Shown here piece after piece: positions 47,771 to 58,094 of a DNA stretch of 64,000 nucleotides (its first letter is position 1; the number at the start of each line of letters is the position of its first letter). A model generated the notes under the pieces. That model saw nothing but the letters and a program-made list of their open reading frames with translations, ran no database searches and was not told the DNA's origin. The position numbers and the translations under genes are program-made. Source of the DNA: Spirometra erinaceieuropaei (Eukaryota; Platyhelminthes; Cestoda; Diphyllobothriidea; Diphyllobothriidae); NCBI GenBank assembly GCA_902702965.1, contig CACRXP010000022.1, positions 1,860,201 to 1,924,200 on the forward strand, in the 5' to 3' direction.

Positions 47771-49284
47771 CAAATTCTACATTGATTTACAAATCTGACC
47801 TAAAAATCGATGCAACTGTTGGCTTTCTAAAAAAACCCTGTACGGTCGCAACCTGCATCAAGCGCCTAACGTCGGATAAAAGATTAAATTTCGATTGCGG
47901 GATCTCTGCCTTGCAGATCTCCTGAAGTCAGATTACTCTCCTCGGAAAGAAAAGCAGCCTGGGATGCGTAAAGCAAGTCATGGACGGATGTTAACGAAGG
48001 AAATTGTCCGAAAATAAGATAACGTAGATATCTGTTCAAATTTTTTAAAATTTGACCTGAACAATTATTTAGACACATATTTTTTCACGATAAGAGGACA
48101 TTTCTCGGAAGGGGCTGGATGAATGAGCAAAATGTGCAACCTTCTAACTGCCTTAAATTATCATATCAGTTTCCGTCGTCGTGTTTCGTGGTTTTGGTCC
48201 ATACTTTATGTAAATCCATGTATTTGAATTGTGCCGCTTAAGTTGCCTTGAGGAAACTTTGTACTTAGGTCGATGAGAAAGTGTATTCATCAACAATCCC
48301 ATCACGGCTATTTTAGAAAACATTTATTTGGTGACGCATAATGCACTAAAATTGCAAAAATTACGGCATATTTCTCGAAATGTATTTTCACTCGAAGGAG
48401 GTTGTCTTCTCGCGTTTCCTATTGGTTAACCACTGTTTAAGCACTGGAACCTTACTGCAAAACCTTAAAGGATTGCAGCAGCTTCATGGAGCTTGAGGAT
48501 GGGAGACATCCTAAAGCAATTATAGTGAATGCCAGTTACATTTCATTGCATCACTTTCGTACAGTTTTCCTGGAATTTCTTCGAAGTACATCAGAATACT
48601 ATGTCGCCTCCTTCGTTAGAAGTACATTCAAAGCAAACTAACAGTTTAAGTTCTACGCTTGAGCATGAAAAGCGTTGACTATGGCCGGATGCATTTTCGA
48701 GCAGAATTAGCAACAGCAAAAAGCAAGCCAGATTTTCAGTTTTTTTCGTGAAAATGATGGCAAAACTTGCGCAGAACGTTAGCAAGCGTGATGCACAGAA
48801 TGATGCTTAGCAACTGAGTTGTACTTCCTGAGAGAAAAAACAAAACACTGAGGACTATTTAATTCGTTCTTTTATATTGCAGTCGTCGCCTGCACCTCGC
48901 CTTTGCTTTACTACAGTACGCGCAAGCCGTAGTCTAAAGCGTAAAAATGCGTGAATGATTTATTCAGATATCAGCTTCCTCGTGGCTTTATCAGCATGGC
49001 AGTCGGGGCCCGTCGCAGTGCTCCCTTAAGGATTCTACTACCTCGAACCAGAATCAGCACATCCACTCTAGTTGTGTTTTTCTCCTAATGCAATATCTGA
49101 GGAAAATTTGCGGAATTGAGAAATCTTGAATATAAATCATCACATTTTGACCCTCCAAAGTTCATTATGCAAATTGAGATTATTTTAAAACATGTTCCTT
49201 AAATATTTGGGAGGCATTTATGTGTGCCTGGAGCGCGGATATCAAAAATAAAGTACTTACCGTGTATCGTTTGTTTTAGGAAGA
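47771..49284. other. Intronic DNA, nothing recognised
   Basis: AT-rich sequence with short anonymous frames; no shared repeat identified. Confidence 0.4.
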
Positions 49285-49555
49285 ATGCTATTACCGACTA
49301 AGACAAAGGAGCCTGGAATGGCCATTTCTGGCTTATTAGGTGCCGTCAGTCTTCGTCAAGTGGCTGACGACGGCTAATAAGCCAGAAATGGCCATTCCAG
49401 TCTTATTTGTCTTTGTCAGTAATAACATTCTGCCTATATATCATGCGCCGCTGTGCGGCTTCTGGTTGGGCTCGAGAGAAAGAGAGCTCGTCAGGCACAA
49501 CGGAACGAGTGAGTTCCGTAAGAGCGATCGGCGAGCGTCCTTCCACCGTGGTTTG
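49285..49555 (-). mobile_element. Palindromic SINE-like element, copy 3 (no tRNA centre)
   Basis: GGAATGGCCATTTCTGGCTT appears at 49315 and its reverse complement at 49380-49399, forming a hairpin with arms of about 65 bp (49285-49349 and 49363-49430). The right arm continues into the reverse complement of the left part of the 31.2 kb element (TATATCATGCGCCGCTGTGCGG, ACGAGTGAGTTCCGTA). The tRNA-like centre seen in copies 1 and 2 is absent. Confidence 0.65.
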
Positions 49556-49869
49556 TTTTAGATTACTAGGTAAACAATCCTTCAGGCTTTTGATAGTATT
49601 GTCGCGAGGGCCGCACTTTTGGACACCATACTGATCTAATTTTCAAAACTTTTGCTTGCATTTGGGAACCGAAGGCGTGGAGTTATCAAAACTTCTACGA
49701 ATTGCCCAAATGCCAACGTAGAAATACAAGAGGCTTCCGCTGTAAGGTTGTCTCTTTGTCAGTTCTTAATGAACTGTAAACGCCCCGAGTTCAGTATTGC
49801 ACGCAATCACTGCCATCGAGCCAAAATGCTCACCAGCTTCAATGCTTATTGTAATTTTATCTTCTTTAG

Positions 49870-50273
49870 CGACGCTGTGTCGAACGGACGTCGGTGAAGC
49901 AGACACGGGAGAACTCGCGTCCGCTCGTCAACTGCAATTTACCCTTTCTCGTTGTCTTACTTCTCTCGAAGTCTGTATTGGTCACCACTTAACAGCCAGC
50001 TTGCCTAAGCCCGAATTACATAGAAGTGAAGACATTGCTAGAGCCTTCAGAATCAGTTGTGAACTGAGGGACTGCATCTCTCTTGCCTTTGTGCTTCATG
50101 AACTTCTCCTGGCTCATGAGGAGGCCACTAGGGATGAAAGTGTCAGTGCGGCCACGAGTTTGCCCGAGTCTGACAGGAGTGCCTTGCTGACCTCCATGGC
50201 ATCTGCCCGGGCGGAATACTTCCTCAATAGCCGTTTTATCTCCAGACTTCGTCAGGACTCCTTGGTTTTGCGA
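49870..50273 (+). CDS. Probable internal exon, MMS22L-like candidate
   Basis: The acceptor TTTTATCTTCTTTAG| precedes 134 codons that need one extra base from the previous exon (phase 1), and CGA|GTGAGT follows in phase 0. The protein is leucine-rich and helical (RQLQFTLSRCLTSLEVCIGHHL, LRDCISLAFVLHELLLAHEEAT, AEYFLNSRFISRLRQDSL). I recognise no specific MMS22L motif in this piece. It sits where a cestode-specific expansion between the QVVxRYL and LSEV regions would fall. Coding character and splice sites are good; the family name is carried over from its neighbours. Confidence 0.55.
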
Positions 50274-50463
50274 GTGAGTCAGGGGCCGCTGATTATTTCT
50301 CCTTCATCGACTTCTTGTTTCATCACTCTGACACTTTGCTTCCCACAGGCGGAGTCGCAGTGTTTCCCATCAAATGAAAATACTACAGTTATTACAAAAA
50401 TTTATTAGAAAAGCGGCATTTTTCAAAAACTGAAAATGCAAACCTTTAATCATAAGCTTAGTA

Positions 50464-51447
50464 CAGTAGATGTGCTAACTCACGAAATGTCAACCAAAAT
50501 TTCGAAATGCGTTCTCGTTCCGAAAAGATAAATTAAGTAGTGTTGTAAAATTATTCATGATGCAGCATAAATCTATAATGGTCCAGTTACCTCAGGGTGT
50601 CGGCTTTCGAAAGATTTTATTTTCGGCTGCATGCAAGATCTATACTCTGCAAAAAATGACTACTTAAGTAGCATGCAATTTTCTCATTGATTTTCGATGC
50701 CCCTGAAAATTCAACTATACTTCGTGGAAAACATGCATAAAAATATTCATTCTTATGCTAATTCGGTAGAAAATCACGTCGCCCTCCAATTTCATACTCA
50801 AAAAGAGTATAATTCGGTTTTAAAAAAGTTTCTAATTGTGAAATTTTTTAATGGCCGTTCATGAAACGTCATGTTTCTGCATTTACGAATGTGGCTTGTA
50901 AAGTTAACAATATTGCTCAAATCCACTGCTTAATTTTATGAACCTCATATGGTCTCCTCTTAACACCGTAGAGAAATGCATGGTTTTCCGTACACGGAAA
51001 ATATACAGCTTGTAGTTTGGAAACCCTGAATGCAAGTCTAACAGCAGGTCGGGTTCAAAATTATTCGGGAAATAGAAAAGGTTTTTCGAAGACCGAATTA
51101 TACTCTTCTTTTGAGTATGAAATTGGAGGGAGACGTGATTTTCTACCGACTAAATAAAAGGATGAATATTTTTATGCATGTTTTCCATGAAATATAACTG
51201 AATTTTCAAGGGCACCGAAAATCAATGAGAAAATTGCATGCTACTTAAGTAGTCATTTTTGCAGAGTATAGATCTTGCATGCAGCTGAAAATAAGTTCTT
51301 TCGAAAGCGGACACCCTGAGTTAACTGGACCATTATAGATTTTTGCTGCATCATGGTTAGTTTTACAACACTACTTAATTTATCTTTTCGAAACGAGAAC
51401 GCATTTCGAAATTTTGGTTGACATTTCATGAGTTAGCATATTTACTG
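50464..51447 (-). mobile_element. Fold-back element copy 2
   Basis: Ends are CAGTAGATGTGCTAACTC on the left and its near-complement GAGTTAGCATATTTACTG on the right. Both ends are flanked by TA (50462-50463 and 51448-51449), which is the target duplication of Tc1/mariner-type elements. Arms of roughly 370 nt pair closely, including the palindromic GACTACTTAAGTAGCATGCA. The loop carries the family phrases in reverse complement relative to copies 1, 3 and 4, so this copy is in the opposite orientation. It lies in the intron right after the exon ending at 50273. No transposase. Confidence 0.85.
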
Positions 51448-51629
51448 TATTAGCTGTACCCTGATCTGCTTGATATCGTTCGTACTACTACCCATGTCAT
51501 ATTGCAAGTAGGTGGAGCCAACGAGTAGCGGTTCCAGCCTGTCTGCAGAGCAGTGCTATACTGCGTTTGTGCTAGTATAATTGATTCAGATAAATAGGTG
51601 AATTTTAAAGAGCAGCTCTTTGATAATTA

Positions 51630-52554
51630 CAGTAGGTATGCTATCTCATGAAATGTTGACTAGAATTCTGGAATGTCTTTTTAATCTGAAAAGATTGCTC
51701 AAGTAGTCTTATCAAATTAATTGTCGTGCCGCATAATGTTAGGGTATTCCAGTCATGTTAGACGGACGGTTTTAGAACAAGTGTCTTATCGACCGCTCTA
51801 GAAATGGATTTTCCCCGCCGATTTTCGGTAGCCTTATAAATTCAAATGCATTTTATAGAAAGCGAACACCCACATATCCTTTTCTTTTACTTATCTAGAA
51901 GTAAACTACATCTTTTTAACACTTTATACTCAAAGGAAGAGTACCTTTCCCTTTTAAAAACTATATCAAATCCTGCATTATTTTGAACACGACCGTAAAT
52001 TAAGCTTGCATTCAGAGTTTCCAAACTACAAGCTGTGTACTTTCCGTGCAAAGGAAATTATACACTATGTGCTATTAAGAAGAGGGCATAAAAGGCGTAT
52101 AAAATTTTGTAATGAATGTGGACCACGTTGAGCGTTTTATGAGCAGCATCACTAAATGTGCTCGTGCGATGCTGTATAATGACGTATCTCGCCGTCATGA
52201 AAAAGGTTTTAACTCGAAGCACATTGAAACCGAAAAATACCCTTTTTCAAGCATAAAATTTTAAGAAGGCATAATTTGCTATTACATGCACAGCCGAAGA
52301 AATATTTTTACGTACGCTTTCTATAAAGTGGATTCATATGAGCATTACGCTACTTAAGCAGTCATTTTTACGGGACATAGTTTTCAGGTGGCCGGAATAG
52401 ACCCCGTTCAGGAGCCGGCATCTTAAAGTGACTGAAATGTCTTGGCAGTTTTTCGCACGACAGTTAATATCACAACCCTATTTCAGTAATCTTTTCGAAT
52501 TTAAAAGGCATTTTGGAACTTAGAGTAACGTTTCATGAGGTAGCACATATACCG
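51630..52554 (+). mobile_element. Fold-back element copy 3
   Basis: The left end CAGTAGGTATGCTATCTCATG and right end CATGAGGTAGCACATATACCG are both flanked by TA (51628-51629, 52555-52556). The loop contains GCATTCAGAGTTTCCAAACT and ATAAAATTTTGTAATGAATG, in the same orientation as copies 1 and 4. The arms are the most decayed of the family. Only about 180 bp separate it from copy 2. Confidence 0.75.
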
Positions 52555-52599
52555 TATGTGCAGATCAATGAGACTATCGCTTCAGCGTTGCAGCGCTGA

Positions 52600-52667
52600 A
52601 TTCCAGGGTGGAACGCATTTCCGGGTTTTAATTTTAAACCCAGCCCTAATCCTCCTAACCATGACAG
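52600..52667 (-). repeat. Inverted fragment of the 53.8 kb repeat tail
   Basis: TTCCAGGGTGGAACGCATTT..CCGGG..TTTTAAACCCAGCCC..CTCCTAACCATGACA is the reverse complement of 53832-53914 with few differences. The two lie 1.2 kb apart, pointing at each other. Confidence 0.75.
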
Positions 52668-53576
52668 TCCACTAAGAGAACTAGTTTATCTGAGTCTCGC
52701 CCAGCAGGGCCAGAAACCTTTCTATCAAAATCGACATTTTCATCCATTCTGATACTTACGCAGACGAATGCGCAATCATCAAATGCAGAAAGATTTAATA
52801 ATATAAGATGATTGACTTTAGGAAGGCGAATAAAAAATTCTTTAACGATCCATTTCCTGAGGGGGAAAGTCAATGAAGAAACACATTTTAGGTTGGGTAG
52901 TTGATTTATTGCTCACTTCATCCCAGGATAGGCGTGAAGTGGCCTTTTGTAAGTCGCAGCAGTGTTTTGTTTGGCCCTATAGAGTCATTCTACAACCAAA
53001 GTCATCCTTTCTAATAACAGACGCAGTTTATAATTTTGATTAAAATTTTATGAGATCCTCCACTTACTGGGCAGTTTTTATCTTACTACTCCATCCTAGC
53101 AAACGGATGACTTGTCCTAAGCTTATTTATGGAGTGACTGACCATTTTCCGATGCAGAAGACTTGAGAACACAGTAAAATCTAACCTAGGAGCAACTACC
53201 TAACGATGGCTATTCAGTAAAACTCATTTGCAACAATGCAAGGAGTATACATTTAGCTTGCGCAAAACTAATCAGGAGTTGACTGGTTTATATTTCATTA
53301 CGCTTTTTATTCAACGCCACCCGTGCCATAAATTTGTCTCTCAACGTGTTTCGTATAAGAGCAACTTCCTGAGCACCTGACAGTATCAAAAGCAGGCTAA
53401 AATTTCAAAACTATCAAAGTGGTCAGAAGGGTCACGCTGTCTAAGAGTAACTTGGTTTTGAATATTGGGGTAGGATATGAAAATAGATATCGCCGTATTA
53501 CAGCGGCCTTGGGCTGAATTCCAGTGGGTTTACGATTGGCGTTAGGGTTGGCGCCAGCATGATGAGATGAGATGTC
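52668..53576. other. Intronic DNA between repeats
   Basis: The 1.2 kb between the inverted fragments shows no recognised coding content. A GC-richer section at 53500-53570 (GGCGTTAGGGTTGGCGCC) may be part of the same mobile unit. Confidence 0.35.
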
Positions 53577-53694
53577 AGCAACTAACAACTTGCATGCCGG
53601 CCATCAAGCAATTAGCGCACCAGCGGGCAACAATCCTTGATGAAGGGAGCACGGTTAATTGCTGTAGGTATGCGGTAGCATGCCGACCGCATCC

Positions 53695-53701
53695 TATAAA
53701 T
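53695..53701 (+). promoter_or_regulatory. TATA box 51 nt before ribozyme core
   Basis: TATAAAT, same relative position as in the 12.6 and 56.4 kb copies. Promoter function is inferred from position conservation. Confidence 0.4.
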
Positions 53702-53740
53702 ACTGCGACTTCCTGTACACGAGCCACCCTTTTCTGCAAC

Positions 53741-53784
53741 TGTCTCTGATGATGGATTCAAGAGAGAATCCGAAACGTCAGGCG
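53741..53784 (+). ncRNA. Hammerhead ribozyme motif, both core boxes intact
   Basis: CTGATGA at 53746-53752, an extra T, a 6 bp helix II (GGATTC/GAATCC, loop AAGAGA), GAAA at 53772-53775, then CGTC with predicted cleavage after 53779. Helix I pairs TGTCT with AGGCG (5 bp, two wobbles). ACGT after GAA is self-complementary, so two transcripts could share helix III as a dimer, the mode proposed for Penelope-like hammerheads. The extra T after the first box is the one departure from the standard core; an unpaired base there is known in a viroid hammerhead. Confidence 0.7.
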
Positions 53785-54650
53785 AATAAAGCCATTGTTC
53801 CAGCGATCGCTTCTTCTTCTGATCAAGTAGGAGGATTGTCATGGTTAGGAGAATTGGGGCTGGGTTTAAAATTAATACCCGAAAATGCGTTCCACCCTGG
53901 AATTTATCATAAAACCAGCCGTAATAGGGAACAGCAGTCTCTGCGTCCATAGTAATGTGATTGTGTGTACGTCTAACCTATTTCTTATGGCCTGAGAACG
54001 CACACAAATGAGCATAAAGGGTTGTTTCCGAATGTGCTCAGTGCTGAAGAAGAGTAATCTAAAGCAGCCATATCTCCTTGACCCGCGGCTCTTGTTTAGA
54101 CCAAAGTACAGGGTATATTTTATAAGTCGCATATTTCTTCGTAAAGATGAAGATGTGTAGGCAAACAGGTGATGGTTGAACTGTCCTGCTTTTTCGAAGG
54201 AAGCAGCTGCAAAAGGGCAGTCTTGCCCTCGACTGGAAAGATAATTTACCGACGAAACTTACAACCTGGAAGAGGCCAGCCTGAGCTATATCACGGTTTA
54301 GAATAGATCATCCTAATGGTTTAAGTTTAGGTTTTCAAGGACTTTTTTTTACTCCATCTGAAATCAAACCTCGTCCAACCTGGTAGCACATGAAATATTT
54401 TAAGGCTGCTAAACCACCACTTACACATCCAGATAATTTTTTTGTTTCATGTTCTTTATTTCTTTGAAATACCCAATACTTTCCTAATTGCGCCCCTGGA
54501 TCTCATTCCTAAAGGTTGTCTAGGACAATAATTTGCCTTCATTTCAAACAGAGATCTCAGAATCAGCTCCAGCCCTCTCACAACTTTAGTAAGCGAATTC
54601 TACGCCTTCAAAAACCTTGTATCAGATGGCTTTTCTTTGTTGCTTTTCAG

Positions 54651-54979
54651 AAACTGGCGCTTTGGATTGTGACCTCACAGGAGAAGTTTTTCTTCAGTCA
54701 GTTTAATTGTCCCATCTCCCCTGAAACAAGCAGCAAATCTCCAGCACTATGTAGATCGCTTTTGAGAACGTTGAATGACATTCTGCTTCTGTTTGTGGGC
54801 AATTGGGTCCCTGTCTCGAAGTTGCATGCAACTCCAGAGACTGAAACTACTGAGCATGGTAGGAGTCAAACCTCAATGGAATTGGATATTTTGGTGTCCT
54901 CTAATGCAATCTCTATGTGCATGCAGGCGTTAATCAAAATTACGTTGTCGGAAGTCGGGAGACAACTACTTCAAGAACG
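54651..54979 (+). CDS. Probable internal exon, MMS22L-like candidate
   Basis: A strong acceptor TTCTTTGTTGCTTTTCAG| is followed in phase 0 by 109 codons, and GAACG|GTAAGC ends it in phase 2. An earlier, weaker acceptor at 54552 is in the same frame. The protein reads SLLRTLNDILLLFVGNWVPV, then a polar loop, then MCMQALIKITLSEVGRQLL. The last segment resembles the L.RLLFNLSEV part of vertebrate MMS22L as I remember it, just ahead of the next exon's match. That the two matches fall in order across a phase-compatible splice is the best evidence for the family call. Confidence 0.6.
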
Positions 54980-56334
54980 GTAAGCGTTAGTTAGCCAAAC
55001 TGACTCAAAGCCCACTCTCCCTTTTTGCACTCCTAAATTTTATTTTCTAACTGTATTTTGCGCAACATATGCACTCCAAGGAAGAACGACATACAATTAC
55101 ATAAAAATTAGTTTCGAACCCGGACTTTTGTTCCTGAGTCTTTTCCAGTGTTATCCATAGTAACCTTCTGCCTTAATCAGACTTTTTGTGCTGTTTATGG
55201 CTGTACGTTTCAATGGACGCATAATTGTTCACTGAACCCCCTGCAGCATCGCTAGTTTTGGTAAGTTAGTGTCCTTTATCTGAATTAACCATCGATCTAG
55301 CAAAAAGGTTCATTCAGACAAGCATGCCCAATCTGTTTTCCATCAAATAATTATTGCGGCACAAAGAAGATCAGAACTGTCGCCTGGAACGGTCCACAGA
55401 AAATTTTCTAGGGCCTTTTAAAATCCTCCGAATTCGGATTGCTTTACGTCAACCTTCATTAGTTGATCATATAACAGTTCAATGTACTTTTGCAGTTGGC
55501 TTCTTTAACTGATAGGAAGCGAAGATTAACCTAGTTGAGAATACCTCTGATTTATTGGCCAATAAAAATCCATGTGCCCTTATAACTTGCAAAAGTAGAG
55601 AAAGCTTATGCATTCGGGATAGCAGAATTTGAGGAAAAAGTTCTTTTTTGTCCAGAGACTTCATCTTAAAACTTCAAGTGCTTTAATTATCATTTTGTAC
55701 GTAACCAAAAAAGAATTGTTGGGCGTCTTATTACATCAGGTGCAGGTACTTTGTATGAGCTAGTTTGTTTTTAGCTTCAGGGCATAACTTCCCTTTTCTC
55801 CTGCCTAGTTTAGCTGTTATCCATAAGGTGTTTGACTGCGTTAATGCACAACAGTAATTATTATCCATGTGTGCCAGCATTTGCAGTGTATAGAAACTAA
55901 TAATTCTTGATGCTTTCCGTGAAGCCGACAATTCAAATCTAGATGGGTTACAGTAGTTAAAAGTTCAGTCATATGAAGCGACCGCCCGTCTTTTCCGTTT
56001 GTTATTCTGTGTTTCTTTTGTGTTAACATGCACACGGAAGATTTACCAAATCCCCATGAAAGCGACTTTTATTGACTACTTCTGATTGTGGGATTAGAAA
56101 AAGACTTTCTTCTTTGCTTTGGAACCTTAGGTCTGAAGCTCTCAGTGGTCGTATAGCGATCAGGAATTAATGGTCGAGAAATGTGGCTGACAAAGACGAG
56201 ATCTAGGAAAATTGTCATTTTCGAAAATTTGTTGATACCAGGCCCAGCGAGCCTTTGAGAAGTTTAGGTTGAACCTTCGTACCGTTTGAGCTAGGTGACT
56301 CACGCTCTGTCGATCGATATTTTTGTCGCAGATT
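54980..56334. other. Intronic DNA, nothing recognised
   Basis: No repeat or coding feature recognised before the ribozyme-bearing repeat. Confidence 0.4.
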
Positions 56335-56545
56335 GCTGTCGCACAAACGGCAACAATCCGCTTTGAATAGGAGCTAGTAGTTTTGTTCGGTATGCAGTTG
56401 CATAGCGTGTGCGTCCTATAAATATGGTAACCCCCTGCGATTGAATCATCCGTATCCAATTCTGCCTCTGACAATGGGTTGGACCATGAATGTGAAACGC
56501 CAGGCGAATACAGTTCTTGTTCCGTCGATCGCGTCTACTCCTTCT
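56335..56545 (+). mobile_element. Old copy of the ribozyme-bearing terminal repeat
   Basis: Shares GGCAACAATCC, a TATAAAT box at 56417-56423, GAAACGCCAGGCGAATA and CTTGTTCCGTCGATCGCGTC with the copies at 12.6 and 53.7 kb. The ribozyme core is degraded: CTGACAA at 56468-56474, helix II no longer pairs, and GAAACGCC replaces GAAACGTC. Confidence 0.6.
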
Positions 56546-56871
56546 CAGCTGCTTCTTGGTACTAGCCATTTCGCTTGTGTCGGGAAACGGTATGGTTCGT
56601 CACTTGGGGAGAGGGGGGTGACATGCACCGACTTACCTTGACTGCAGGACGAAAATGTGCATTTCCGTCCTGATTTATTGCCTCTCAAGCATACGTTGTA
56701 CGACGACCAACCGTCCTTAATCAGAATACCTTCCGACAGTGCCGGGGGATTTGAGTGACCGTTTCTGAATTGTCTGCTGTCATTAGCCAGTGACAATAAA
56801 CCGCAGACACTGGAGCACTCGGCGTTCTAAGCAACAGTTCATTGATTCACTGAAAGTTGATACCACTGGAT

Positions 56872-56888
56872 AGTGGTGGTGGTGGTGG
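56872..56888. repeat. (GTG)n short microsatellite
   Basis: Five to six GTG units in intronic DNA. Confidence 0.8.
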
Positions 56889-57612
56889 CCAGTCATTTTC
56901 GGCAATATTTCTCGACCTCTGAGACTATATGCCAGCAGTAGGGTTGTCGTCCGCTTAGCCGCTTATTTGCTTCGACATGTTTACGCAGATTTGTCTACGC
57001 CGATGGAAGAAGAATGCGTCCCGGTTACACATCAAGGTCAAACATTACAAAATGACAGTCATTTGTTTTGGGCGACCTGCAGGAACAAATTTACTTGTAC
57101 CATTTGAAAGGAAATTACACAGTGTGACTTTAAATTTTTCAACAGTCTGTAGTCTTGGCTTGCACATAAAATCCTTGATTTGAATGTTGATGTCAGACAT
57201 TCCCAGTATGGTAAAACATACTCAGCATTTTGTAGACCATTTTATGCTCTACTTTTACACTTTTACTTGTCTGTGAAGGGTCACATAGTTGGTGCATGAT
57301 CCACCGCACTGACAGGACAGACATTAACTAAACGCACCGCTTTTCTGGTGCCTTGTGACACAGCTGCGAGGAGTTCGATCCTATGGCTCTTTCATAAAGT
57401 TTCCACGGGTATCCCTCAAAAACAATAGAAAATTTTCGATAAGAATATTTTGTTCAGCATTTTCTGAAAGTTGTGCGGCACGCAAATCGTTATTTTGTTT
57501 TTTTTTACAAAGACGAGGTAGTGGATAAATTTGCTGTTGTAAGCAGTCCTCTACCTTGCGGTATGAATTTCCACAACATTGTGTTGCTCAAACCTTAAAT
57601 CTTGTTGCTCAG
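56889..57612. other. Intronic DNA before the last exon
   Basis: The stretch 57330-57420 (GTGACACAGCTGCGAGGAGT..CACGGGTATCCC) resembles the GACGCAGCTGCGAGGGGTTC section of the 47 kb inverted repeat. Otherwise nothing recognised. Confidence 0.4.
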
Positions 57613-57871
57613 CTCACGTCTTACAAAAGAAGAAGTGCAGTATCTTCATGCGAAGCTACTCAAGTGCTCGAACAGGTTAGCGGATCTTCCTAGCACGCAG
57701 GAGACAGCGAGCATTCTGGAGAATTTTAATGGCCTTATGAAACATCTTCAACAAACATTTTCTTTAGCAGCGGATCCTACGGTTAGGTATGCGTTGTCCT
57801 CTCTTTTCGTGACGGAATATTCGTCACTGTTTTCCCGTCATCTTGGTGCTTATGCTATACCTACAATGTAG
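57613..57871 (+). CDS. Probable exon with stop, MMS22L-like candidate
   Basis: The acceptor TCTTGTTGCTCAG| supplies one base to complete the codon left by the 54979 donor, giving SRLTKEEVQYLHAKLLKC. KEEVQYL resembles the KAQVEYL of MMS22L as I remember it. The frame continues through ETASILENFNGLMKHLQQTF and YALSSLFVTEYSSLFSRHLG to a TAG at 57871, and an AATAAA lies 218 nt further on at 58089. An internal TTAG|GTATGC at 57786 (phase 2) could end the exon early. Vertebrate MMS22L continues for roughly 200 more residues, so either this protein is shorter or the C-terminal exons are missed. Confidence 0.55.
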
Positions 57872-58088
57872 GGGAAAATCAGTCAATTATAGCATTTTTA
57901 CTTATATCATACTATGTATCAGATATATCATAATGCGGCTGAATTCTTTCAGTAGTCTGAGAAAACGTCCAAAGTGAGACGTCGTGCATTTCGCATGTGA
58001 ATCCTGTCATTTACCCCGTGCATGGTACTCTAAAGCGTCTGGGTGTGAGGTATGAAAATGACTTATTTTATAGGGTCTTCGTTGTAAA

Positions 58089-58094
58089 AATAAA
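58089..58094 (+). promoter_or_regulatory. Possible polyadenylation signal
   Basis: AATAAA 218 nt after the stop at 57871. In AT-rich DNA this hexamer is common, so it supports gene termination here only weakly. Confidence 0.25.

Larger units (their letters stand above)
53577..53914 (+). mobile_element. Penelope-type terminal repeat with intact hammerhead core
   Basis: Close relative of 12488-12716 over the whole shared length (AACTTGCATGCCGGCCATCA, GCAACAATCCTTGATGAA, ATCCTATAAATACTGC). It then has its own tail 53832-53914, matched in inverted orientation at 52600. The microsatellite that expanded at 12.7 kb is short here. The frames 53612-53950 and 53680-53952 are shadows of the repeat. Confidence 0.65.

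Noticed and set aside
50458..51453. 4 bp TTAG target duplication for fold-back copy 2
   Set aside because: TTAG occurs on both sides just outside TA, but copy 3 shows only TA and copy 4 has TATG, so a TA duplication is the simpler reading.
53612..53952. Overlapping open frames on both strands
   Set aside because: Lie in the ribozyme-bearing terminal repeat; not conserved as protein between its copies.
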